From NCBI GenBank assembly GCA_015068245.1, contig SVKU01000001.1, positions 124,001 through 188,000 of the forward strand: a stretch of DNA of 64,000 bases. Direction: 5' to 3'. Position numbers and translations under genes: made by a program. The DNA is from Oscillospiraceae bacterium. GTDB lineage: Bacteria > Bacillota > Clostridia > Oscillospirales > Oscillospiraceae. Shown here one piece after another: positions 45,561 through 55,130 of this stretch. Below the pieces are notes generated by a model. The model saw only the letters and a program-made list of their open reading frames with translations, ran no database searches and had not been told where the DNA came from. How positions within the stretch are numbered: position 1 is the first letter of the stretch; the number at the start of each line of letters is the position of its first letter.

Positions 45561-45935
45561 ATGAACAGAAAGATTTCAGCTGAATTCGACAGTGCATATA
45601 TGGCAGACAGAGCATACGGACGAATAAAGGCCTTGGGCATTGCAGCGGCAGGAATTAAGTATTCTCATCGAGAATCAGAACCCGAGCCTGGTCTCTTCAT
45701 AACTCAACCATATCCACGTCAGCAATATTCATATTATAACAACCTATCTTTTGGATTGCCGGAAACAACAGGTACAAGCATCAGAATGGATACAACAATT
45801 CTGGGAAAGCTTGGTGACTCCGGCGGCAAAAGAGACAGCGTAAGAATTGAAGTGACCGTTAATGAACACGACCTCAAAAATGCGAGAAGTATCCTTATCA
45901 ACAGCGGTGCCAGAAGCATACGCTGCATAAACTGA
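45561..45935 (+). CDS. Hypothetical protein, 124 residues
   Basis: I recognise no family. The N-terminal part, ISAEFDSAYMADRAYGRIKALGI, and the C-terminal VNEHDLKNARSILINSGA look like the two halves of a ferredoxin-like alpha/beta fold, joined by a Pro/Tyr/Gln-rich loop (near residues 45-62). GAAAGGAAG precedes ATG 45561. The next gene, an S1-domain protein, follows at once, so they form a transcription unit. Confidence 0.65.
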   Translation: MNRKISAEFDSAYMADRAYGRIKALGIAAAGIKYSHRESEPEPGLFITQPYPRQQYSYYNNLSFGLPETTGTSIRMDTTILGKLGDSGGKRDSVRIEVTVNEHDLKNARSILINSGARSIRCIN

Positions 45936-45948
45936 AATGGAGCAGAAT

Positions 45949-46860
45949 ATGAACAGATATCTACCGGAAGGAATGGCGTTACATACGCCGGAAAACAAAG
46001 ACTATATTACCAGTCGTGGACTCAGTAAAGCTATGGCAGAGAACAAAATTATTGAAGCCCCCGCCATAGTATGCACCACAGATCACGATTTGAATGTACG
46101 TTTGGGAGACTCCATAGGAGTAATTCCCAGAGATATGGCTGCAATTGGAATAACGGAAGGTGTTACAAGGGATATTGCCATTATATCTCGGGTTGGAAAA
46201 CCGGTTTGCTTTAAGGTTCACAGCACCGAACCAAAAATACTGCTTTCAAGACGTGATGCTCAGGAAGAAGCCTTAAACTGGTTTCTTGAAAACCTTCAAC
46301 CTGGTGACATTCTTCCATGCGTTGTAACTCACACTGCAGCTTTTGGAGCATTTGTAGATATCGGCTGCGGAATAATCGGTCTTATAGGTATTGAAAACCT
46401 TTCTGTTTCTCGAATTTCACATTCATCAGACAGGGTTTATGCAGGTCAGCATATTTTTGCTGCAATTCTTACTGTGGACAAGGCTGAAAGACGAATTACG
46501 CTCACCCACAAGGAACTGCTTGGTACATGGCAGGAAAATGCAGAAATGTTTCACACCGGTGAAACTGTGTCCGGTATTGTCAGAGGTAAAAAAGATTACG
46601 GATTATTTGTCGAACTGGCACCGAACCTTTCCGGGCTTGCGGAATACAGGGATGATATTAACGAAGGTGACTTCGTATCAGTCTATATAAAATCGATCAT
46701 ACCGGAAAAAATGAAAATCAAGCTTATTATCATAGATAAAACTGCTGCGCAGACAAAGCATAAAGAACTAAAATACTTCAAAAGCTGCGGTAGAATACAG
46801 CAATGGAATTACTGCACTGAGGAAAGCGGAAGGAACATTCCCGGCACGATATTTTACTGA
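45949..46860 (+). CDS. S1 RNA-binding domain protein (ribosomal S1-like)
   Basis: A 303-residue protein with two OB-fold S1 domains. One is near residues 120-190 (PGDILPCVVTHTAAFGAFVDIGCGIIGLIG...RITLTHKELLGTW, here abbreviated); the other is near 205-265 (GETVSGIVRGKKDYGLFVEL). An N-terminal domain resembles the S1-like proteins found in Clostridia. It likely binds mRNA and may affect translation. ATG 45949 is preferred over 45937 because GGAG lies 6 bases upstream. The last 7 bases overlap rarA on the other strand. Confidence 0.82.
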   Translation: MNRYLPEGMALHTPENKDYITSRGLSKAMAENKIIEAPAIVCTTDHDLNVRLGDSIGVIPRDMAAIGITEGVTRDIAIISRVGKPVCFKVHSTEPKILLSRRDAQEEALNWFLENLQPGDILPCVVTHTAAFGAFVDIGCGIIGLIGIENLSVSRISHSSDRVYAGQHIFAAILTVDKAERRITLTHKELLGTWQENAEMFHTGETVSGIVRGKKDYGLFVELAPNLSGLAEYRDDINEGDFVSVYIKSIIPEKMKIKLIIIDKTAAQTKHKELKYFKSCGRIQQWNYCTEESGRNIPGTIFY

Positions 46861-48128
46861 TCTCCCTTAATAATGTCCCAATACTTCTTAGCGGCCTGTT
46901 CAGTTTTGTTCAGGCCGTATTTATAATACTGCCTGTCTTTGATCTCGTCCGGCAAATACTGCTGTTGAACATAATTATTCTCAAATCCGTGGGGATACTT
47001 ATATGTCAACCCCCTGCCCATTTCTTTTGCTCCGCTGTAATGAGCATCTTTCAAATGCGCAGGAATGTCACCACTGCGGCCATTTCTGATATCGTCAAGA
47101 GCTTCGTCGATAGCGCAAATGCCCGAATTAGACTTGGGAGCTGTACAAAGCAGAATTACAGCATCAGCAAGCGGGATCCTTGCCTCAGGAAGTCCCAGCT
47201 GTAATGCGCTGTCAACGCAGGATTTTACAATTGACAACACCTGAGGATATGCAAGACCAATATCTTCAGCAGCAGTTACAAGCAGTCTTCTGCAGGCCGA
47301 GAGCAAATCACCTGCTTCAAGAAGTCTTGCAAGGTAATGGATACCGGCGTTGGGATCAGAGCCTCTTATGGATTTCTGAAATGCAGACAAAATGTCGTAA
47401 TGGGAATCGCCATCTCTGTCGTATCTCATTGCCGATTTCTGTGAAACAGCCATACAGTCATCAAGGGTGATATGCATAACACCGTCTTTAATCCTGTTTG
47501 CCTGACATATCAGTTCCACGGCGTTGATGGACTTTCTCACATCACCGCCGCAGGCAGAAGCGATATGGGCAGTACAGCCGTTCTCACATTCAATAATGCA
47601 GTCAAGCTTCTTTTCCATTTCAGAAAAGGCACGAATCACTGCTTTTTCAGTTTCAGATGCCGAAACTTCTTTGAACTCAAATACGGTGCATCGGCTAAGA
47701 ATAGCGTTGTAAACATAGAAATATGGATTCTCGGTAGTAGACGCTATAAGAGTGATTTTTCCGTTTTCTATGAATTCCAAAAGGGACTGCTGTTGTTTCT
47801 TATTGAAATACTGGATCTCATCAAGATAAAGCAGAATACCGCCGGGTGCAAGGAAAGTATCAACATCGCCTATGATTGCTTTGATATCATTGATAGAAGC
47901 TGTGGTTGCATTCAGTTTATGCAGAGTTCTGTTAGTTTTGGCCGCAATGATGTTGGCCACGGTAGTTTTACCACAGCCTGAAGGACCATAGAATATCATA
48001 TTTGCAGAAGTTCCGTTTTCAATAAGCCTGCGAAGAACAGAACCTTCGGAAAGAATATGCTCCTGCCCTACGACATCATCAAGACTGATAGGGCGAATTT
48101 CATCTGCCAACGGTCTATACATAGCCAA
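46854..48128 (-). CDS. rarA: Replication-associated recombination protein A (MgsA)
   Basis: A 424-residue AAA+ ATPase of the RarA/WRNIP1 family. It starts PLADEIRPISLDDVVGQEH. Walker A is FYGPSGCGKTT near residue 47, and Walker B is LYLDEIQYFNKKQQ near 100. The sensor region STTENPYF and the C-terminal tetramerisation part RGLTYKYPHGFENNYVQQQYLPDE are typical. It acts at stalled replication forks. It ends in a 7-base overlap with the convergent S1-like gene. Confidence 0.95.
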   Translation of the reverse strand: MAMYRPLADEIRPISLDDVVGQEHILSEGSVLRRLIENGTSANMIFYGPSGCGKTTVANIIAAKTNRTLHKLNATTASINDIKAIIGDVDTFLAPGGILLYLDEIQYFNKKQQQSLLEFIENGKITLIASTTENPYFYVYNAILSRCTVFEFKEVSASETEKAVIRAFSEMEKKLDCIIECENGCTAHIASACGGDVRKSINAVELICQANRIKDGVMHITLDDCMAVSQKSAMRYDRDGDSHYDILSAFQKSIRGSDPNAGIHYLARLLEAGDLLSACRRLLVTAAEDIGLAYPQVLSIVKSCVDSALQLGLPEARIPLADAVILLCTAPKSNSGICAIDEALDDIRNGRSGDIPAHLKDAHYSGAKEMGRGLTYKYPHGFENNYVQQQYLPDEIKDRQYYKYGLNKTEQAAKKYWDIIKGDQ

Positions 48129-48144
48129 AACCTCTTGTTAAAAC

Positions 48145-48172
48145 TTACGGTGCGCATGAGTGCGCACCGTAA
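48145..48172 (-). terminator. Terminator-like hairpin between glyA and rarA
   Basis: Perfect 12-bp repeat TTACGGTGCGCA / TGCGCACCGTAA, loop TGAG, 8 bases past the glyA stop. The T tract on the minus strand is short (GTTTTAAC). Confidence 0.6.
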
Positions 48173-48180
48173 TATAATGA

Positions 48181-49428
48181 TCAATAAATAGGATACTTAT
48201 CGGTGAGCTTGGCAACTCTGTCACGAATCTCGTCTGCCTTGTTATCAAAGTCAACAACTGTCAGATAAATGAGTTCGGCGATCTCTTCCATATCTTCGGG
48301 AGTGAATCCACGGGAAGTAACAGCAGGAGTGCCAATACGAACGCCGGAAGTAACAAAGGGACTTCTGGGGTCGTTGGGAACCTTGTTTTTATTAACAGTG
48401 ATGAACACTTCATCGAGACGCTTTTCAAGTTCCTTACCGGTAACGTCTTCAAAATTCTGAAGGTCAACAAGCATCAAATGGTTGTCGGTACCGCCGGAAA
48501 CAAGATTGAATCCACGCTTAACAAGACCGTTTGCCAGAGCCTGAGCATTGGCAACAACCATCTTCTGATACTCAATAAACTCGGGTTTTAGAGCTTCACC
48601 AAGAGCAACAGCCTTCGCAGCAATAATATGCATAAGGGGACCTCCCTGGGATCCGGGGAATACTGCACTGTTGATCTTCTTGGCAATAGCCTCATCGTTG
48701 CAGAGTATCATGCCACCTCTGGGTCCGCGAAGAGTCTTATGAGTAGTTGTTGTAACAACATCAGCATAAGGTATGGGGCTGGGGTGCAGACCTGCAGCAA
48801 CAAGGCCGGCAATGTGAGCCATATCAACCCAAAGATATGCGCCAACTTCCTTAGCAATTTCGGAGAACTTTGCAAAATCTATAATACGGGGATAAGCGGA
48901 AGCGCCGGCAACAATCATCTTTGGTTTGCATTCGTGGGCAACACGACGCAGCTCATCGTAATCGATGTAACCGGTATTTTCATCAACACCATAGGCAACA
49001 ATATTGAAATACTTACCGGAGAAGTTTACAGGGCTGCCATGAGTGAGGTGACCGCCATGATCAAGATTCATGCCGAGGACGGTATCGCCGGGTTCGCACA
49101 GAGCCATATAAACAGCATAGTTTGCCTGAGCACCGCTATGAGGCTGAACATTGGCAAAATTGCAGCCGTAGAGTTTTTTTGCTCTTTCTATGGCAAGATC
49201 TTCTGCGATGTCTACACACTCGCAGCCGCCATAATAACGCTTGCCGGAATAGCCTTCAGCATATTTATTGGTAAGTACTGTACCCATAGCAGTCATGACT
49301 GCTTCACTAACTATATTTTCAGATGCAATAAGTTCAATGTTTCTGCACTGACGTTCATATTCTTTTGCAACGGCATTACCCAGCTCAGGGTCAGCCTGCT
49401 GCAGGAAAGAAATAGTTTCTTTGACCAT
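48181..49428 (-). CDS. glyA: Serine hydroxymethyltransferase
   Basis: A 415-residue PLP enzyme. It interconverts serine and glycine and loads one-carbon units onto tetrahydrofolate. The Schiff-base lysine is in [16 protein letters not shown] near residue 227. The N-terminus [14 protein letters not shown] and the block [15 protein letters not shown] are diagnostic. It stands alone, divergent from nth. Confidence 0.97.
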   Translation of the reverse strand: MVKETISFLQQADPELGNAVAKEYERQCRNIELIASENIVSEAVMTAMGTVLTNKYAEGYSGKRYYGGCECVDIAEDLAIERAKKLYGCNFANVQPHSGAQANYAVYMALCEPGDTVLGMNLDHGGHLTHGSPVNFSGKYFNIVAYGVDENTGYIDYDELRRVAHECKPKMIVAGASAYPRIIDFAKFSEIAKEVGAYLWVDMAHIAGLVAAGLHPSPIPYADVVTTTTHKTLRGPRGGMILCNDEAIAKKINSAVFPGSQGGPLMHIIAAKAVALGEALKPEFIEYQKMVVANAQALANGLVKRGFNLVSGGTDNHLMLVDLQNFEDVTGKELEKRLDEVFITVNKNKVPNDPRSPFVTSGVRIGTPAVTSRGFTPEDMEEIAELIYLTVVDFDNKADEIRDRVAKLTDKYPIY

Positions 49429-49579
49429 GATAGATTATCCTTTCTAGAGCAAATAAGAATTCACAACAAGATTATAACATTAAATTAAAAAAACTCAATC
49501 AAAATTTTATAGTCATAACGTCGATTATATGCTAATTATGTGCTATAATTATTTAAAAGAGAACCACGAGGTTTATTAT

Positions 49580-50224
49580 ATGAAAAGCAAATACGAAATC
49601 GACGAGATTATCACTCTGTTAAAGCAGGACTATCCGCTGGCTTATTGCGAACTTACATACACAAAAGACTATGAACTGCTGTTTGCAACAAGGCTCTCCG
49701 CGCAGTGTACAGACAAGCGTGTAAATCAAGTAACGCCCAATCTTTTTTCAAAATATCCCACCCTGGAATCACTGGCGGAAGCGGATATTGAAGACATCGG
49801 AAAAATAATCCACTCATGTGGGTTTTACCGCACCAAAGCCAGAGACATTGTTCTTGCTTCAGCAATGCTGCTCACTGAGTTTGGCGGTAAAGTGCCGGAT
49901 AATATGGACGATCTGCTCAAGCTGCCGGGCGTTGGCAGAAAAACCGCAAACCTTATACTCGGTGATATTTATGGTCAGCCCGCCGTTGTTGTTGACACGC
50001 ACTGTATTCGTCTGGTTAACAAGATCGGTCTTGCTTCAGGGAAAGATCCTGAAAAACTTGAATTTGCACTTAAAGAAATCATTCCCCCCGAGGAGCAGTC
50101 GGACTTCTGTCATCGTCTTGTTCTTCACGGTCGGGCAGTATGTATAGCAAGACGGTCCAAATGTGAAAAATGCTCCATAAGAATGTACTGCGACGAATAC
50201 AATTCTAATTCTCAAAACGCATAA
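49580..50224 (+). CDS. nth: Endonuclease III
   Basis: A 214-residue DNA glycosylase/AP lyase for oxidised pyrimidines. The helix-hairpin-helix LLKLPGVGRKTANLIL near residues 110-125 carries the catalytic lysine, and VVDTHCIRLVNKIGL the catalytic aspartate. The C-terminal cysteines CIARRSKCEKCSIRMYC give the Cys-x6-Cys-x2-Cys-x5-Cys 4Fe-4S cluster. ATG 49580 gives the usual N-terminus. A longer frame from 49529 has no good ribosome site. Confidence 0.96.
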   Translation: MKSKYEIDEIITLLKQDYPLAYCELTYTKDYELLFATRLSAQCTDKRVNQVTPNLFSKYPTLESLAEADIEDIGKIIHSCGFYRTKARDIVLASAMLLTEFGGKVPDNMDDLLKLPGVGRKTANLILGDIYGQPAVVVDTHCIRLVNKIGLASGKDPEKLEFALKEIIPPEEQSDFCHRLVLHGRAVCIARRSKCEKCSIRMYCDEYNSNSQNA

Positions 50225-50287
50225 TTTTCCTTATATGTAAGATAATAACCCCGTAGAAAGAACCATCTTGATATGGAGGTCATTATC

Positions 50288-51523
50288 GTGAATACAAGAA
50301 GAAACAGAATTCTGGCAATATGTTTGTGTACTGTTTTGGTATTAAACATTACTGCCGCAGCAGCAGACATCACTACTTCTTATGATGCACCGGCTAACCT
50401 GTCTTCTGAATTTGACTCCGACCTTAACGGAATCATTTTAACAGAAGTACCAGCATCATATAAGGCAGTTCTGTCCAACGGCAGACGCAACCTCAACGCC
50501 GGTGACGCTGTAATGAAGAGTGATTTTGAGAAACTCTCTCTCATTCCAATGACACAGGCAGATGCTACAGCTCAGTTGTGCTATATTCCCGTGTATGCAG
50601 ACGGTGCCATTGGCAAAGAAACCCAGATTGAGGTAGGGTTTTTTTCAAAGAAAAACAGTGCACCAACCGCTGACGATCTTAGCTTTACCACTTATAAAAA
50701 CATTGCAATAACCGAGAGCTTCAGCTCAACGGACCCTGACGGCGACACAGTGACCTACGAGATCACCGGCGCTCCCAAGCGAGGTGAAGCTGTAATGCAC
50801 GATGACGGAAGTTTTACCTACACTCCAAACAAAAACAAAGTCGGAAAAGACAGTTTTACCTATACAGCAACAGATTCTAACGGAAATGTCTCTGAAAATG
50901 CAACGGTAGAAATTGAAATAACAAAACCTACCTCCAGGCTAACCTATGCAGATATGGAAAACGAACCTTCTCATTATGCAGCGTTAAGACTCAATGAGGC
51001 CGGTGTGTTTACCGGCGAAAAGCTAGGCAACGAATATTTTTTCAAACCTGAACAGCTTGTAACAAGAGGAGAGTTTCTAACAGCTGTAATGTGTCTTGCT
51101 AATACTGAAATTTCAGAATCATCCGTATCTTCCGGATTTGCAGATGATGATGTAACGCCAACATGGGTCAAGCCTTATATTACAACAGCTCTCCAAAACG
51201 GAATAATTACCGGTGTGACTACCACCGAGGGTGATTTGGTATTTCGCAGTCAGGCATATCTGACAAAAGCCGAAGCCGCAGTTATTATTGATAATATACT
51301 TGGTCTCGGAGACTGTACGCAGGTTATGAATTTTGAAGATGTTGTTCCGGCATGGGCAGTTCAGGCAACAGCTAATCTCGAAAGCAACGGAATATTGAAA
51401 AACAACCAGATAACCGGCATGAGCGCAAGCATTACTCGGGCAGATATGGCAATCATGCTGTCATCAATGATGGACGTAATTGATAAAACCAACGCAGGAC
51501 TGCTGTCCTGGGTGTTTGAATAG
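50288..51523 (+). CDS. Secreted cadherin-like/SLH-domain surface protein
   Basis: A 411-residue secreted protein. A signal peptide covers about residues 1-26 (RRNRILAICLCTVLVLNITAAAA). A cadherin-like Ig module lies near 135-215: DPDGDTVTYEITG, GSFTYTPNKNKVGKDSFTYTATD. At least two SLH repeats lie near 220-345, with short alpha-helical units such as HYAALRLNEAGVFTG and VTRGEFLTAVM. SLH domains bind secondary cell-wall polymer, so it is probably anchored on the surface. GTG 50288 has GGAGGT 7 bases upstream. Confidence 0.82.
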   Translation: MNTRRNRILAICLCTVLVLNITAAAADITTSYDAPANLSSEFDSDLNGIILTEVPASYKAVLSNGRRNLNAGDAVMKSDFEKLSLIPMTQADATAQLCYIPVYADGAIGKETQIEVGFFSKKNSAPTADDLSFTTYKNIAITESFSSTDPDGDTVTYEITGAPKRGEAVMHDDGSFTYTPNKNKVGKDSFTYTATDSNGNVSENATVEIEITKPTSRLTYADMENEPSHYAALRLNEAGVFTGEKLGNEYFFKPEQLVTRGEFLTAVMCLANTEISESSVSSGFADDDVTPTWVKPYITTALQNGIITGVTTTEGDLVFRSQAYLTKAEAAVIIDNILGLGDCTQVMNFEDVVPAWAVQATANLESNGILKNNQITGMSASITRADMAIMLSSMMDVIDKTNAGLLSWVFE

Positions 51524-51530
51524 GATCGTT

Positions 51531-51557
51531 GCGGGATGTTCTGATTGAACATCCCGC
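51531..51557 (+). terminator. Terminator after the SLH protein gene
   Basis: GCGGGATGTTC / GAACATCCCGC, 11-bp arms, loop TGATT, then TATTTTTTAG. Confidence 0.85.
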
Positions 51558-51600
51558 TATTTTTTAGTATAATAACAAAAAATCAAAAGGAATGGACGAA

Positions 51601-52818
51601 ATGAAAGCGTACGAAAGATTTGTAAAATATGCAGCTGTCCACACGACCAGCGATGAAGACAGTACAACATCTCCATCTACCATGCGTCAATTCGATTTGG
51701 CAAACATGCTGGTTGATGAATTGAAATCACTGGGCATAAACGATGCATACGTTGACGAATACTGCTATGTCTATGCTCATATCCCCGCTGCTAAAGGTTA
51801 TGAAAAAGCAAAACGAATCGGATTTATTGCCCATATGGACACTGCTCCGGATTTCTGCGGAGAAAACGTAAAGCCTCAGATCATTGAAAACTACGATGGC
51901 GGCGATGTTGTTCTGGGCATCAGCGGACGGACGCTCAAGGTTAGTGACTTCCCCCACCTCCCCTCTCTTAAAGGCAGAACACTCATAACCACTGACGGTA
52001 ATACACTGCTTGGAGCTGATGATAAAGCCGGCGTTGCAGAAATAATGACCATGGCTGAAAAGTTGATGTCTGAGAATATCCCTCACGGTCCTGTTTGTAT
52101 CTGTTTTACTCCCGATGAAGAAATCGGGAGAGGTACCGAACATTTTGATCTTGATGCATTCGCCGCTGATTTTGCCTATACACTCGATGGCGGAGAAGCC
52201 GGCGAAATAGTTTATGAGAACTTTAATGCGGGAGCAGCTGACTTTGAAATAAATGGATTCAACATACATCCCGGAGAAGCAAAGAACACAATGATCAACG
52301 CTCTTTTAGTAGCAACAGAGATCAACTCCATGCTGCCCAACGGTGAAACTCCAAGAGATACTGAACGCTACGAGGGCTTTTATCACCTTGTCCGAATTGG
52401 AGGAACTGTAGAAAAAGCGTATGTTTCTTACATCATTCGTGACCACAGCGCAGAGATTTTCAAAGCACGCAAAAACACAATGCAGCATATTGAAAAGCTG
52501 CTGAACGAAAAATACGGAGAAGGTACCGTGAAGCTCACGCTGTCTGACCAGTATCGTAATATGGAAGAAATGGTGCGTCCTCATATGCATCTTATCGACA
52601 ACGCAAAAGCTGCCATGACAGAACTTGGTATTGAACCTTTCACCGAACCCATAAGAGGCGGTACCGATGGTGCAACTCTGAGTTATATGGGACTTCCCTG
52701 CCCTAACCTTGGTACAGGCGGTTATGCGTTCCACGGTCCTTTTGAGCACATTACAGCCGAAGGTATGGACAACGCTTTGGCAATAGTTTTGGAAATCATC
52801 AAAAAATACGCTGAATAA
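51601..52818 (+). CDS. pepT: Peptidase T (tripeptide aminopeptidase)
   Basis: A 405-residue M20 metallopeptidase. It removes the N-terminal residue of tripeptides in the cytoplasm. Zinc-site blocks are IAHMDTAPDFCG near residue 76, LGADDKAGVAEIM near 138 and CFTPDEEIGRGTEHFD near 170. RGGTDGATLSYMGLPCPNLGTG and the C-terminal GPFEHI complete the site. ATG 51601 fits the AAAGGA ribosome site; the ATG at 51592 overlaps it. Confidence 0.95.
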   Translation: MKAYERFVKYAAVHTTSDEDSTTSPSTMRQFDLANMLVDELKSLGINDAYVDEYCYVYAHIPAAKGYEKAKRIGFIAHMDTAPDFCGENVKPQIIENYDGGDVVLGISGRTLKVSDFPHLPSLKGRTLITTDGNTLLGADDKAGVAEIMTMAEKLMSENIPHGPVCICFTPDEEIGRGTEHFDLDAFAADFAYTLDGGEAGEIVYENFNAGAADFEINGFNIHPGEAKNTMINALLVATEINSMLPNGETPRDTERYEGFYHLVRIGGTVEKAYVSYIIRDHSAEIFKARKNTMQHIEKLLNEKYGEGTVKLTLSDQYRNMEEMVRPHMHLIDNAKAAMTELGIEPFTEPIRGGTDGATLSYMGLPCPNLGTGGYAFHGPFEHITAEGMDNALAIVLEIIKKYAE

Positions 52819-52822
52819 CTCA

Positions 52823-52852
52823 AAAAGCCACAGTCTTTTGACTGTGGCTTTT
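52823..52852. terminator. Bidirectional terminator between pepT and the SnoaL-like operon
   Basis: Perfect 13-bp repeat AAAAGCCACAGTC / GACTGTGGCTTTT, loop TTTT, placed between converging genes and 10 bases from the operon's last stop. Confidence 0.85.
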
Positions 52853-52862
52853 ATTTGTTGAC

Positions 52863-53633
52863 TTAGTAGCTCCAGGTCTCCTCAAGGCTCTTGAAAGGCT
52901 CGGGAATGCGGGGCATTTCGACCTGCAGACGAGTTGCGCTGTAATCGGTGAAGCGACCGGGTTCGTCCTTTTCAACGCTTACTTTACCGCCCATAGCGGG
53001 AGAAGCACCCTTGAGGGGTTCTTTCTTTTCTTCCTTCTTCTCTTCGGGAGGAGGACCCATGGGCATTCTGGGCTTGGTCCAGTCGCCGGTGTCGCCGCCG
53101 GTAGACATATCCATGCAGATAAGCAGACGCAGGAACTTCCATTCGCCGTCTTCGTAAATAAAGTCAGCACCGTACTTTTCCCACATCCAGGCTACGTCCT
53201 GAACATCTCTGCCGGTATCGGCGCGAAGTGCAAAACCCGGAGTATACCAAAGACCCTTGGCACTCATGCCGTCTTCAGCGATTTCAATAACGCTGGAGCA
53301 AAGCACATGAGTGGGCATTTCGGAAAGACGACGTCCGTCGATCTCTTCGAGCTTTTCGGCATACTCGGGATGGATCTCAAGAATCTGCTGTTTCTGGATT
53401 GCAGCCATTTCATACTTATCGTCGCCGGCGTACATGGGAAGAAGTTTATGCATACCGATCCAACGACCAAAGTTCTGAGACCAAACAACTTCATCTGCAC
53501 GCTTCTGAGACCAGAGAGTTGTGACTTCTTCTCTATTCATATCAGCTGCATGATAATAAGTATGGCGAGACATGAGGTTTTCAATCTCGGTGATAGCTAA
53601 AGCTTTATGGGCTCTCAGTTCAAAATCAGTCAT
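52863..53633 (-). CDS. SnoaL/NTF2-like protein 3 of a tandem triplet
   Basis: A 256-residue protein. The cone-shaped NTF2 fold covers about residues 1-172: LAITEIENLMSRHTYYHAAD, then TLWSQ, and SVIEIAEDGMSAKGLWYTPGF with WEKYGADFIYEDGEWKFLRLL. After that comes a Pro/Glu/Lys-rich linker (near 188-210, MPMGPPPEEKKEE) and a tail ending FKSLEETWSY. BaiE-type dehydratases and polyketide cyclases share this fold; the reaction here is unknown. Its ATG abuts the stop of the preceding gene, which places its ribosome site (GGAGGG) inside that gene. Confidence 0.82.
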   Translation of the reverse strand: MTDFELRAHKALAITEIENLMSRHTYYHAADMNREEVTTLWSQKRADEVVWSQNFGRWIGMHKLLPMYAGDDKYEMAAIQKQQILEIHPEYAEKLEEIDGRRLSEMPTHVLCSSVIEIAEDGMSAKGLWYTPGFALRADTGRDVQDVAWMWEKYGADFIYEDGEWKFLRLLICMDMSTGGDTGDWTKPRMPMGPPPEEKKEEKKEPLKGASPAMGGKVSVEKDEPGRFTDYSATRLQVEMPRIPEPFKSLEETWSY

Positions 53634-54299
53634 TTATTTGCCCTCCTTGTTGAGAAACGGTTCGGGACCGTAACTTACGGTCTCACTGAATGTTGCATAG
53701 GGCTTGGGGAACGGAGGATAATTAGGCCAACCGAACTTGGGATCGGTAATGCCGGGAATACGCAGGACATTGGGATCTGGTTCCTGCTCGCCTCCGGGAG
53801 GAGGACCTCCGGGACCTTTCTTGGGGTCGGACAGCTTTGTTCCGAATTCCATGGAGAAGTCGGTGCCTACAAAGAAGTGCCAGATCTTCCATTCGCCATC
53901 TTCTTTAATGAAGTCGATAGCGTAGCGTTCATGCATCCAGTTTACTCCGCCGTCAGGGCCACTGCCGTAACCGGGAGTGTACCACATGGCCTGAGCAGTC
54001 TCACCATCGTCTGCAATTTCAATAAGAGGAGTGGTAAGGGTGTGCATAAACAGTTCGCCGGGTTTGGGTTCTGCGCCAATGTGAGGCTCAACATAGTATT
54101 TGATAAGGGTCTCACGGCCCATCTGATAACCGCCGTTATTACCCCAGGAAACGTCATCACGTTTGCTCCAGATATCTTCAAACTCTTCGGGATGCATGCC
54201 CCAGGAGTGATAGTAAGCATGACGACCCATGACATTTTTGATCATGAAGGCATCGTATGCTCTTGTTGCCTTTTCTTCAGCAGTAAAAATTTTGCTCAT
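53634..54299 (-). CDS. SnoaL/NTF2-like protein 2 of a tandem triplet
   Basis: A 221-residue protein. The NTF2-like domain spans about residues 15-148: IKNVMGRHAYYHSWGMHPEEF, MHTLTTPLIEIADDGETAQAMWYTPG and RYAIDFIKEDGEWKIWHFFVG. A Pro/Gly-rich linker follows (near 160-175, KKGPGGPPPGG) and then a tail YATFSETVSY at 201-210. Charged His/Asp/Tyr residues that could act as a general base are present (HAYYH). It lies 14 bases after protein 1 and directly abuts protein 3. Confidence 0.82.
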   Translation of the reverse strand: MSKIFTAEEKATRAYDAFMIKNVMGRHAYYHSWGMHPEEFEDIWSKRDDVSWGNNGGYQMGRETLIKYYVEPHIGAEPKPGELFMHTLTTPLIEIADDGETAQAMWYTPGYGSGPDGGVNWMHERYAIDFIKEDGEWKIWHFFVGTDFSMEFGTKLSDPKKGPGGPPPGGEQEPDPNVLRIPGITDPKFGWPNYPPFPKPYATFSETVSYGPEPFLNKEGK

Positions 54300-54313
54300 A
54301 CCAAATGCCCTCC

Positions 54314-55024
54314 TTAATAGCTGAATGTTTCGGCAAAGGTCTTATACTCAACAGGCATTTCAGGCTTTCTGAGAGAAGCTGTTTCTTTGGAAAGAGCAGT
54401 AAAGAATACGCCTTCTTCAGAATAAGCGGGCTGTTCAATGCCGGATACAGAGATATTACCCTTGACGTTGTTGAATTTCTGACCAACAGGAGTTACGAAA
54501 TCGGTAAAGAACTGCAGATGCCACAGTTTCCAAACACCGTTTTCCTTAACAAAGTCAGCACCGTAACGACCCATGTTCCAGTAAGCAGCAAGACCGTCAT
54601 CGGTAACAACAGTCTGCTCACCGTAGCAATACCAAACACCTTTGGCAGTTTCACGGTCATATGCAAGCTCAATAAGAGGAGTGGTTGCATTCAGAACTTC
54701 ATTAAATCCTGCACCAAATGTTTCTGCTTCGGACAGAGAGCCAAGTTCCTTTGGATATCTTTCTCTCATAAGAGCGTTTGCCTTGGCAGTAATGGCGTTC
54801 TGATAGTCAACAAACCAGCTCTTAACAGCTTCGGTTCCAACATATTTGCCGTCATTCAGAGTAAGGGTGGGCTCGTTTTCCTTGCACCAAAGGGTTTCCC
54901 AAGCGTCGGAATAACGACGATAGGACATAAGGAAAACCAGCTTGCCCATGATGTTTTCAACGGCACGCAGATCTTCAAGTCTCTCAATTTTCTCGAGAGG
55001 CGAGAATTCGGGATGCTTGTACAA
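54314..55024 (-). CDS. SnoaL/NTF2-like protein 1 of a tandem triplet
   Basis: A 236-residue protein, first gene of the operon. It has the NTF2-like pattern LEDLRAVENIMGKLVFLMSY, TTPLIELAYDRETAKGVWYCYG and RYGADFVKENGVWKLWHLQFF. The tail ends YKTFAETFSY. Near residues 28-36 it reads KLVFLMSYRR where the other two have a His-x-Tyr-Tyr-His block, so it may be a non-catalytic partner. The start is TTG 55024, with GGAGGAAG 6-9 bases upstream. Confidence 0.8.
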   Translation of the reverse strand: MYKHPEFSPLEKIERLEDLRAVENIMGKLVFLMSYRRYSDAWETLWCKENEPTLTLNDGKYVGTEAVKSWFVDYQNAITAKANALMRERYPKELGSLSEAETFGAGFNEVLNATTPLIELAYDRETAKGVWYCYGEQTVVTDDGLAAYWNMGRYGADFVKENGVWKLWHLQFFTDFVTPVGQKFNNVKGNISVSGIEQPAYSEEGVFFTALSKETASLRKPEMPVEYKTFAETFSY

Positions 55025-55059
55025 TTTAGACTTCCTCCTTATTTTTTATTTCAGATTAT

Positions 55060-55088
55060 ATTATATTTCCAAATCACAAAATCATCAA
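55060..55088 (-). promoter_or_regulatory. Sigma-A promoter of the SnoaL-like operon
   Basis: On the minus strand, TTGATG (55088-55083) and TATAAT (55065-55060), 17 bp apart. A second TATAAT overlaps at 55060-55055. Confidence 0.65.
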
Positions 55089-55130
55089 CCATCACAAACT
55101 GCTATATAGTATCAACTTGTGCTTTAATCA

